NCBI GenBank assembly: GCA_028284945.1
Contig: JANQQJ010000023.1
Coordinates: 1-64,000, forward strand
Origin: Alphaproteobacteria bacterium
GTDB taxonomy: Bacteria; Pseudomonadota; Alphaproteobacteria; SMXS01
Length of the DNA stretch: 64,000 nt
Direction: 5' to 3'
How positions within the stretch are numbered: the first letter of the stretch is position 1; each line of letters starts with the position of its first letter. Below the pieces are notes generated by a model. The model was given only the letters and a program-made list of their open reading frames with translations, did no database searches and was not told where the DNA came from. Positions 57,693 to 64,000 of the stretch are shown here, piece after piece. Position numbers and translations under genes: made by a program.

Positions 57693-59036
57693 CTAAAGAC
57701 TGCGCACCGAGGGATCATTGCCGCGGTTGGGCAAGAGTTCTGAAACCGCCCAGACCAAAGCATCCAGGCGGTCTGGCGATGCTGCGCCACCAGGCTTTGC
57801 GCCCGCCGAAAAAGCACACATTTGATCTTCAAGCTCGTCAAGTCGACCGGCATGCCGGACACGGCCCTGCTCATAAAGAGCTGCAACTGGCTCGGCACGG
57901 AGAACCTTTCCCCGCATAGCGCGAACACCTTTGTACGAGACATCAGTATCTACCTGGCGAATAAGCGCCTCGACCATGTCGCCGCCTTGATTCACTTCTG
58001 CAACCAATCGGTCAGCGGCGAATGAGTGGTACGCTGCAACTGCTTCACATGCCCACTCGTGCGGACTTGCCCTCATAGACCTATCGGCCAAAACATAGAC
58101 CGTTCCGTCAGACGCTAACCCTGCTGCAACAATGCCGCATTCGTTCGCCTGCGGTCCGCTGGAGGCAGGTGGATCGACTGCCACGACCACACGATCCAAT
58201 TCTGGCACAATCGCGGTATGGGACGCCTCAATCACCGACCGCTGCCATAGCGCGCCGGGAACATCCTCAAGCAGTTCAGCATGGATTTCCTGACGGCCGA
58301 TTCGAGTACCCTCATAACGATTTACAATTTGTTTGAAAAAAGCCGGCGCCAGGTTCGCCGCATTATCATAACTACTGCCACGGCTGACGGCGCAATCGTC
58401 CCGCGTGAGCAGATCTTTGATCACCGGACCAGGCCGCGGTGTCGTAGTCACGACACAACGCGGTTCCGATCCCAGCCGAAGACCCAATAGCAGCATGTCC
58501 CAGGCCTCTGGATACCGCCATGCACATAGTTCATCGCACCATGCCGCATCATGCTGAGGGCCGCGCAATCGATCCGGTTCATCGGCGGAGTATGCCGTGG
58601 CGACCGCCCCGTTCGGCCATGTTAGCCGGCGCTTCGAAGACTCCCAGGCTGGCCGCTCCCACGGGGGAGAAATCGCCAGCAATCCACTTTCACCCTCAAT
58701 CATCGTATCACGCACATCCGCTGCCGTCGGCCCAACCAACGCAATTCTTGCGCTTTCGGCCCGCGCGCGCGCACGGATCCATTCTGCACCGGCTCTTGTC
58801 TTGCCGAACCCCCGGCCTGCAAGCAGCAGCCAAACCCGCCAGTTGCCAGGCGGTGGCAATTGCGATGTACGGGCCCAGAAATGCCAGTCAAAGAGCAGGA
58901 TCGCCGCTTCCAGATCCGTCAGGCTGTTCAGAAATGCTGAGCGCCGGTTCAGCGGCAGCGAGGCGACCCAGCTTGCGCTCAAGGCTGGCTTTGGCATCGC
59001 TGATGATCGTGCTGCCAGGTCCGTCAATGCCGTCAC
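57693..59036 (-). CDS. large terminase (GTA-type DNA-packaging ATPase/nuclease)
   Basis: A 447-residue terminase large subunit close to the GTA g2 type. LFDWHFWARTSQLPPPGNWRVWLLLAGRGFGKTRAGAEW holds Walker A (about residues 74-80), GPQHDAAWCDE gives Walker B (Asp168, Glu169), and VVVAVDPPASSGPQANECGIVAAGL starts the RuvC-like nuclease domain. It would package DNA into heads. The GTG at 59036 has GGAGG 6 nt upstream. The frame overlaps the small terminase by 149 nt. No disruption is seen, although neighbouring capsid genes are missing. Confidence 0.88.
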   Translation of the reverse strand: MTALTDLAARSSAMPKPALSASWVASLPLNRRSAFLNSLTDLEAAILLFDWHFWARTSQLPPPGNWRVWLLLAGRGFGKTRAGAEWIRARARAESARIALVGPTAADVRDTMIEGESGLLAISPPWERPAWESSKRRLTWPNGAVATAYSADEPDRLRGPQHDAAWCDELCAWRYPEAWDMLLLGLRLGSEPRCVVTTTPRPGPVIKDLLTRDDCAVSRGSSYDNAANLAPAFFKQIVNRYEGTRIGRQEIHAELLEDVPGALWQRSVIEASHTAIVPELDRVVVAVDPPASSGPQANECGIVAAGLASDGTVYVLADRSMRASPHEWACEAVAAYHSFAADRLVAEVNQGGDMVEALIRQVDTDVSYKGVRAMRGKVLRAEPVAALYEQGRVRHAGRLDELEDQMCAFSAGAKPGGAASPDRLDALVWAVSELLPNRGNDPSVRSL

Positions 59037-59367
59037 CAAAAACCTCCGGGCGCCGCGCTTTCAGTAGAAACATGGCCAATTGGTCGGAATAGCTGCGCGT
59101 ATTGCCGATCACCTTGCCCTGATAGTGGACCGGTTTTTCCACACCTTCGCGCGCCCGGCGCATAAGCTCTTCCTCGAGACTGTCGAGCGCGGCTGCAACC
59201 GCTTCGTCCCACGCACGGGCAAAGCTCAGATCGCGATGGCGGCACGCATAAGCCGTACTGCGCGAAACACCTGCAGCGTCTGCCGCACGGCTGACATTGC
59301 AGGTGTCTTGCAGCACCGCAAGAAAGACGGATTTTTTCGATCGCGTAAACCGCGTCGATTTTGCCAC
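58888..59367 (-). CDS. small terminase-like helix-turn-helix protein
   Basis: A 159-residue protein with an N-terminal helix-turn-helix (FLAVLQDTCNVSRAADAAGVSRSTAYACRHRDLSFARAWDEA), a helical middle that mentions SYSDQLAMFLLKARRPEVFG, and an acidic tail. It resembles small terminase or GTA g1-like DNA-recognition proteins. The GTG start at 59367 follows the 91 aa gene by 2 nt. The last 149 nt overlap terL in another frame. Confidence 0.75.
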   Translation of the reverse strand: MAKSTRFTRSKKSVFLAVLQDTCNVSRAADAAGVSRSTAYACRHRDLSFARAWDEAVAAALDSLEEELMRRAREGVEKPVHYQGKVIGNTRSYSDQLAMFLLKARRPEVFGDGIDGPGSTIISDAKASLERKLGRLAAAEPALSISEQPDGSGSGDPAL

Positions 59368-59369
59368 CG

Positions 59370-59645
59370 CTAGCGTTGTTGAACGCGGATGGCAATGGCG
59401 CGTTCCTCGGCCCGGTTCTCCGACGTGGTTATCGCATTGCTGACCCGGTACAGGATTCCCGCAATCCCGCCAGACAAAGTAACGGACGCCTGACCAGATG
59501 AATGGGTGCTTTCGTCGACGTCCAAGCCCGATGGAGTAACAGACCAGGCGCTTGCTGAAAGAGTCTCATCCTGACCCAAATAGTTTTCAGCCCAATCATG
59601 GGTGTATTTGACGACCGCCGTGGGATCCTTGGTGAAAACATTCAT
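59370..59645 (-). CDS. phage tail-associated Ig-like protein
   Basis: A 91-residue protein starting NVFTKDPTAVVKYTHDWAENYLGQDETLSASAWSVTPSGL and ending AGILYRVSNAITTSENRAEERAIAIRV. This 'KDP...YTxDW...S..W' layout with a closing 'Y.V.N.ITTS.GR....R...IRV' is frequent in tailed phages next to fibre genes, where its function is unclear. It is in an operon between the 186 aa gene and terS. Confidence 0.75.
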   Translation of the reverse strand: MNVFTKDPTAVVKYTHDWAENYLGQDETLSASAWSVTPSGLDVDESTHSSGQASVTLSGGIAGILYRVSNAITTSENRAEERAIAIRVQQR

Positions 59646-59668
59646 GGCGAATATCTCCGGGCCAGACG

Positions 59669-60229
59669 CTAGGCAGATTGAGCCGTAAGGGTGACGGTTA
59701 CATTGACCGTGTCACCATTCTGCACAGCGCGATCACCCCCCGTGAACGCAGCGACACCGACCAGTGTTCCAGCCGACCCGCCTTTGGTGTTGTCAGTGCT
59801 GACAAACGCACCGCCAATCGTGGCGGACCCATTGATGGAAAACACAGCCTTCGCGGCACTGTTATCAACAGATTGACTTGCCACTGAGCCAAGGACCAAA
59901 GCCTGCCTTGTCCCTTCTGAATAGGCCGTCACTTCAGCCCACCCGGCATGGCTGGCCATGGTATCGCCGGCGGCAACCGTTGGTGTACCATCCGACAGCC
60001 CGACAAAATGACTGGCGGAATAAACCGAGCCTTTCCAGTATTTGTCGAGAACGTCATCAAGACCGACATTCACGGTGATGTTGCTGACGACTTCGCGCCA
60101 CCGCAGACCGCCGCTGCTGTCAAAGCACTCGATTTCATAGGTATTGTTGAACGCAAGCTCTACACAGGTGTCACCTGCGCGCATCACGTCTGCGCCCGCG
60201 CCGAGACCGGCGCCAATTTCGTGTCGCAT
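59669..60229 (-). CDS. phage tail-fibre-type protein
   Basis: A 186-residue protein with WREVVSNITVNVGLDDVLDKYWKGSVYSASHFVGLSDGTPTVAAGDTMASHAGWAEVTAYSEGTRQALVLG near the middle and beta-rich repeats to the end. The TMASHAGW-type motif is known from phage proteins of unknown function near tail genes. It is 11 nt downstream of the 621 aa gene and 23 nt before the 91 aa gene. Confidence 0.72.
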   Translation of the reverse strand: MRHEIGAGLGAGADVMRAGDTCVELAFNNTYEIECFDSSGGLRWREVVSNITVNVGLDDVLDKYWKGSVYSASHFVGLSDGTPTVAAGDTMASHAGWAEVTAYSEGTRQALVLGSVASQSVDNSAAKAVFSINGSATIGGAFVSTDNTKGGSAGTLVGVAAFTGGDRAVQNGDTVNVTVTLTAQSA

Positions 60230-60240
60230 GAATATGATCC

Positions 60241-62106
60241 TTATTTGGAGTCGATGATAAGCGTTTGGCCTGTGGCCTGGACCGCGATCGTGTTGTCTCC
60301 AACCACAACCTCTATCAGATTGCCGGGCGACGTTAATGCTGCCGCCGCCGCGTACCCCAAGCTTTCGGCAATCACCACTTGGTCCTCAAAAGAAAGCCCC
60401 ACCAGTGGCTGAACGGCGGCAGACGCTCCTGCTGTGATCTCCACTTCTGCAATCTGACTTACAAGCCCTGTTGTGCCGGTCGCCAGTCCAAGATTCATGA
60501 GATGAGTCAGATCAAGAGATCTGGTTGCCTCAACGGAATGGATCGAACCTAGACCGAACGCAAATTCGAATAGTGAACCGCCGACCGCCGTCGCTGCCAG
60601 GCTCTGCGCCAAACCCGTATTGGCTTCAATCAGGGCCTGGCTGGCGGTATCCAAAATGTGGTTGAGCGAAAACGCCAGGTGACCATTGGCAATCAGGCCA
60701 CCCAATGGCACCACGCCTAACTGAGACACTAGAGAAAGAGTCACATCTGTCCTCAGTCCTCCGCCGGCTTCCAGCCCATTCGATTTCGCCAGGGCGATAA
60801 CAGTTTCCAGACCTACATGGGCATCTGATTGCGCCCCGTGCCCCGTAACAAGCGCAACCGCTTGTTCGATCGCTTCTGAACCAACGCCGATATACAGCCC
60901 GAAATACTTCCAACTTGAATTTCCAAGGTCCAACCAATTCACGGTGTGCGTAGTAGCGCCAAACGCATTGTGCTCACCCCAGTACTGAATCGATCCACCC
61001 AGGTTTTGGGTGTAGATCAGACGATCCGTGTAAGACTTGGTAAAGAAGTTCGACGTTACGACCTGATCATCCATAGCCATAAAATGGCACGCACTGTTTG
61101 CGCCGTCTGTAATGCCGAGAGCTGCTTGTTCCGGGTTCGAGCTACTGTTGTAAAGGGTGTTGGCAGCAGCAAGCTTGGTCGTGAAGATCATCGCCGCCTG
61201 CGCTTCAAAGCCGATTACGTCGTCTCGCGTCGCGGGAAGCGAAGGAAGGTCCGTATTTGTCGGAGAACCGAAGTGTTTTACGGCAATACGCGCGTTCAGC
61301 TCCAAGGCTACATAGTTAATGTCATCGCCAGACGCACCGCCATTATGTCCGGCAAGCGTAAATCCATCCGCGTCAAAACTCTGGACGCTATTCGACCAGT
61401 TTATGGTGTTGTCGACCTGCTGGCTCGCAATGCGATTGTCCCAGACCACTGCTGAAGTCTGTGCCGTCGTGATATTGTTCTGGGAAAATTTGCTATAGGC
61501 CCCTTGTTCAATGACACCCTCATTGTTCACGGCCACGCCCCAGGACATCACCAGCGGACTTTCCGATGTGACCTGGTTCGTAATGCCTGATGTGTAGAAC
61601 AGGATACAGTTTGGTTCAAAACCCAGTCCCGTCTTGGCGCTCGTGCTGCCGCTATTGGCTGCCGTGATCGTACCCATTGCAACGTTCACAACTCCGGAGC
61701 CACCCATGAGAAGCGCGGACAATGGGTGGGCGGTGGCCGGTGCGGCCGTCCAGTCGAGGGTTACTTTATCAGCACTAAAGGACGACACCTTTGCTGAGTA
61801 AACCTCCTCGACCCCGTCGTTCTTGCAATGCAATACCGGGACGGACGCTTTCACGCCCAGGTCCTGCCCTCTCCGCGTCGTGGTCGTCGCTTCGTTATCG
61901 ACGGCATAACTATTCAGGAACAGGGAATTTGCGTTATCGGATGCGCCAAAACTGACATAGTGGCCACTGAACCCGCCTCCCCCAATGCCGGGACAAAGAG
62001 CGAAAAGTGAAACCGCTGGCGTTGCGCCGTTCAAAGACCCAACATAGTCCTGGATACCCGTCGTTGTCTTCGCGGCGCCGTTGACCAGAGATACTTCCAG
62101 GCCCAT
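60241..62106 (-). CDS. phage structural protein with three repeated beta domains
   Basis: A 621-residue protein. Residues about 30-136, 160-270 and 298-407 look like three copies of one beta-rich module: each has a hydrophobic strand near its start, a small-residue strand with a G-V or S-W-G-V step, an F-x-x-D-x-F/V-T/L turn, and a hydrophobic closing strand with YVAL or YFGL. Such modules are found in fibre or tail proteins of marine phages. The final 200 residues are a different, Ala/Leu-rich region. It follows the 105 aa gene by 3 nt. Confidence 0.7.
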   Translation of the reverse strand: MGLEVSLVNGAAKTTTGIQDYVGSLNGATPAVSLFALCPGIGGGGFSGHYVSFGASDNANSLFLNSYAVDNEATTTTRRGQDLGVKASVPVLHCKNDGVEEVYSAKVSSFSADKVTLDWTAAPATAHPLSALLMGGSGVVNVAMGTITAANSGSTSAKTGLGFEPNCILFYTSGITNQVTSESPLVMSWGVAVNNEGVIEQGAYSKFSQNNITTAQTSAVVWDNRIASQQVDNTINWSNSVQSFDADGFTLAGHNGGASGDDINYVALELNARIAVKHFGSPTNTDLPSLPATRDDVIGFEAQAAMIFTTKLAAANTLYNSSSNPEQAALGITDGANSACHFMAMDDQVVTSNFFTKSYTDRLIYTQNLGGSIQYWGEHNAFGATTHTVNWLDLGNSSWKYFGLYIGVGSEAIEQAVALVTGHGAQSDAHVGLETVIALAKSNGLEAGGGLRTDVTLSLVSQLGVVPLGGLIANGHLAFSLNHILDTASQALIEANTGLAQSLAATAVGGSLFEFAFGLGSIHSVEATRSLDLTHLMNLGLATGTTGLVSQIAEVEITAGASAAVQPLVGLSFEDQVVIAESLGYAAAAALTSPGNLIEVVVGDNTIAVQATGQTLIIDSK

Positions 62107-62109
62107 CGC

Positions 62110-62427
62110 TTAAGCTGCAGCACTTGTAATCAGATCAAGCGCAGCCGCGAAGGTTGCTTTTGTCCGAAGCCCAAACCGGTCGCCTTCAGCCAGTACCATC
62201 AGGCTCTTGAGCATGGAGACAAACGCTTTCTTGTCTGCCGCCGCTGTGTACCGTCCCTTGATATAGACCCAGTCCGAATCAACCGGGTCGATATCGAATT
62301 CGGTTTCGATCTGGCCGACCGTGATGACGCCCGATAAAAATAAATCGAACGCGCTGCCCAAACGGTCAACGGCGATCGTATCGCCTTGGGCGGAATCGTC
62401 GTGAACCAGTTGCTCGAAAAATGCCAT
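62110..62427 (-). CDS. hypothetical phage-associated protein
   Basis: A 105-residue protein with mixed helical content, opening MAFFEQLVHDDSAQGDTIAVDRLGSAFDLFLSGVITV and ending in an alanine-rich helix. No family recognised. It is the first gene of the remnant operon, followed 3 nt later by the large tail-type gene. Confidence 0.6.
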   Translation of the reverse strand: MAFFEQLVHDDSAQGDTIAVDRLGSAFDLFLSGVITVGQIETEFDIDPVDSDWVYIKGRYTAAADKKAFVSMLKSLMVLAEGDRFGLRTKATFAAALDLITSAAA

Positions 62428-62545
62428 GGAACACCCTGTCGATATCGCAGGCAGCCATACGTCGCAGCGCGGTTGCTGCGTTGGCCGTCATGCATAGGAA
62501 TGTGAGGATGTCCTGAAGGTACTGTTTGCGGTGGCAGCCGTCTAA

Positions 62546-62564
62546 TCACCATATGCGGTGGTGA
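62546..62564. terminator. inverted repeat TCACCA-N7-TGGTGA downstream of the XRE gene
   Basis: A perfect 6-bp inverted repeat in the gap between the remnant and the XRE regulator, 34 bp past the regulator's stop. It has no clear T-run, so it is a weak terminator candidate; a second hairpin CGCAGC-N6-GCTGCG lies at 62464-62481. Confidence 0.3.
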
Positions 62565-62597
62565 CCCTAACTCACTGATTTTATGTAACCTATCCGC

Positions 62598-63398
62598 CTA
62601 TACACTTTTCAGAAATGCTTCCGACTGAACATCCGCCGGGAACAAAAGCTCGATGCGCAGTTCTTCGACCGTAACGTCCTGCGGCGTCCCAAACGTTGTC
62701 ACTGCGGAAACAAGCGAGACCTCGTTGCCACCAAGGTTCAAGGTCAACGGCATGACCGGACTTAGCTCATGGGTGACATCGAGCGACCACCAGTCTTCGG
62801 GGATGCCGGGGTAGTCCATCAACCTCTTGAGATTGGCTGAAGCCTGACGGTCATCCAGCGCCTCGCGGTGAACCCTTTGAATCATGTGACCCGCGGCCTC
62901 GTCCCAATTGACCACAAACGGCCGCAATCCTTCAGGGTGAAAGGTTAGGTCGAGCACGTTGATCGAGCCCTCGCGCGCGATGCGGCTAAAGTCGATCAAC
63001 CCGGCAAGGATGCGCTGCATCGCCCCGTTGCTATAGAGCAGCGTCCAGGTCCGGTCGATCACCAGCCCGGGATAGGGTTCATGATTCTCAAGAATCATAT
63101 CGACGATTTGCTTCACCTGCCGCATCTGGTCTGAGTCGATTGCCGATTCCTGATAGGGCTCTGCATAGCCGGCTGCCCGGAACAGCGTATTTCGTTCCCG
63201 CATCGGGATTTCGAGCGCACCGGAGAGGCGGACAATCATGTCTCTGGACGGATTTGACCGTCCGGTTTCGAGAAAGCTCAAATGCCGCGTGGTTGTACCG
63301 ATCAACAGAGCCAAGTCCAATTGAGAATGGCGTTTGGCCCGGCGCCAGCCGCGCAGAAGATCACCAAACACTGCTTTACCAACGGCCGCTTCGCTCAT
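62598..63398 (-). CDS. XRE-family regulator with MmyB-like ligand domain
   Basis: A 266-residue regulator. The N-terminal helix-turn-helix (LRGWRRAKRHSQLDLALLIGTTTRHLSFLETGRSNPSRDMIVRLSGAL, about 14-62) is of the XRE class, and the C-terminal part with NHEPYPGLVIDRTWTLLYSNGAM and SINVLDLTFHPEGLRPFVVNWDEAAGHMI matches the MmyB-type domain. It likely binds a small ligand. GGAGG precedes the start. It is divergent from the TPR gene. Confidence 0.85.
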   Translation of the reverse strand: MSEAAVGKAVFGDLLRGWRRAKRHSQLDLALLIGTTTRHLSFLETGRSNPSRDMIVRLSGALEIPMRERNTLFRAAGYAEPYQESAIDSDQMRQVKQIVDMILENHEPYPGLVIDRTWTLLYSNGAMQRILAGLIDFSRIAREGSINVLDLTFHPEGLRPFVVNWDEAAGHMIQRVHREALDDRQASANLKRLMDYPGIPEDWWSLDVTHELSPVMPLTLNLGGNEVSLVSAVTTFGTPQDVTVEELRIELLFPADVQSEAFLKSV

Positions 63399-63559
63399 CT
63401 CTTCCTCCAGGATTTATCGTCATCATAGAACAAAGAGTCGCTAATTCGTTTCCCTGTCAGGGAATGGAATGGCGTACGGCACCAAAGGTTGTAATCCGCC
63501 CGGCGCATCTTCTCCGCGGTTACAGGTGACGCTATGCTTGGCGAAAAAGGACATACCCC

Positions 63560-64000
63560 GTGAAATCTCATCGAGACGTGCTCGACCTGATTCTGACGTC
63601 CAGTGATCGGCAGCCCTCGTCACATCTTCCTCAGGTCCTCAACCGCTTATTCGACGAGTTGGCACAGGCAGGTGTTGGATCGTCCATCGACGAGACTGAA
63701 TCAATGATCTGGAGCGTCTGGACCGGGCACGACGACCCAGCCGCTGTTGAGGGGATGGGCCGCGCGTTGCGCATGATGAGCGCTAATTCCCTCGAGGTGG
63801 CCGAACGGGTACTGGACAAACTGGTTCAGGACTTTCCGGACTGGGCAGAAGCCTGGAACAAGCGCGCAACCCTCCACTTTATGATGGACCGCGATGAAGC
63901 CAGCACAAGCGATATCGCTGCGACGCTGCGGCTGGAGCCCCGCCACTTCGGCGCCCTGTCAGGGTTCGGCCAGATCTGCCTACGGCGGGGAGACGAAGCC
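63560..64000 (+). CDS. TPR-repeat protein, partial (cut by window edge)
   Basis: A frame open from a GTG at 63560 to the right edge (147 residues, no stop). The latter part VLDKLVQDFPDWAEAWNKRATLHFMMDRDEASTSDIAATLRLEPRHFGALSGFGQICLRRGDEA is two tetratricopeptide-like helix pairs. Such proteins scaffold other proteins. The GTG has AAGG about 10 nt upstream. It is divergent from the XRE regulator gene. Confidence 0.65.
   Translation, partial: MKSHRDVLDLILTSSDRQPSSHLPQVLNRLFDELAQAGVGSSIDETESMIWSVWTGHDDPAAVEGMGRALRMMSANSLEVAERVLDKLVQDFPDWAEAWNKRATLHFMMDRDEASTSDIAATLRLEPRHFGALSGFGQICLRRGDEA

Larger units (their letters stand above)
56031..62427 (-). mobile_element. phage/GTA remnant with rearranged morphogenesis genes
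   Basis: A block of minus-strand genes reading unknown 105 aa, large repeated tail-type protein, tail-type 186 aa, tail-associated 91 aa, small terminase, large terminase, then a chimeric portal after a 744 nt gap. Prohead protease, capsid, lysis and integrase genes are not seen. The terminase and portal N-terminus look like the gene transfer agent type. No attachment sites were found by eye. It is read as a degraded or partial element. Confidence 0.75.

Overview
The window comes from an alphaproteobacterium with a fairly GC-rich, compact, mostly chromosomal gene set. The best lineage evidence is a usg homologue next to groESL, a GroEL with a Gly/Met-rich tail, a class I PHA synthase, a gene-transfer-agent (GTA)-type large terminase and short palindromic intergenic repeats of a kind common in this class. 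I saw no rRNA, tRNA, CRISPR array or transposase. Most genes are lipid, CoA and xenobiotic enzymes: MaoC, acyl-CoA dehydrogenase, enoyl-CoA hydratase, two P450s, several SDRs, three VOC proteins, PPOX-fold flavoproteins, LLM, GST, NTF2-like and alpha/beta hydrolases. This suggests a metabolically versatile aerobic heterotroph.

Layout. 1-4341: end of an Ig-repeat protein, a MaoC hydratase, a PQQ-type sugar dehydrogenase with its cytochrome c, and an MFS carrier. 4377-7516: a P450/acyl-CoA dehydrogenase operon behind a candidate operator, then hspQ. 7517-10002: a membrane/SDR/DCC fusion protein and a GbsR-type regulator, each preceded by a near-identical perfect palindrome. 10046-21689: an acyl-CoA carboxyltransferase, a glycolipid-type GT2/methyltransferase/GtrA operon, hydrolases, SDRs, transporters and an ABM/CMD pair. 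21754-24355: groESL with terminator, promoter and two tandem CIRCE-like operators, then usg. 24458-34821: membrane proteins, a PPOX/DMT/enoyl-CoA hydratase operon, a second P450, and a GT92/Nudix/GT4 operon. 34919-47182: metallophosphoesterase, eutBC, a fluoroacetate-dehalogenase-like hydrolase with a VOC partner, a Bcr/CflA pump, an RND pump with its adaptor, and an HNH protein. 47284-47510: a 23-residue membrane peptide gene with tandem CRP/FNR-type boxes upstream and a strong hairpin downstream. 47524-55185: aldo/keto reductase, phaC, LLM, GST and an NTF2/NTF2/SDR/HCCA-isomerase operon. 55327-62427: two secreted six-cysteine proteins beside a phage or GTA remnant (tail-type proteins, terS, terL, chimeric portal; no capsid or protease). 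62598-64000: an XRE/MmyB regulator divergent from a TPR protein cut by the window edge.

Genes are tightly packed. ATGA, TGATG or 8-11 nt overlaps mark many operons, and five convergent pairs share exactly four bases at their stop codons. The most interesting points are the palindrome pair around the GbsR regulator and its fusion-protein target, the double CIRCE, the micropeptide with FNR-like boxes, the reordered phage remnant with a chimeric portal, and a hydrolase carrying the full set of defluorinase residues. All functions are read from sequence motifs and remembered family features; no database search was possible.
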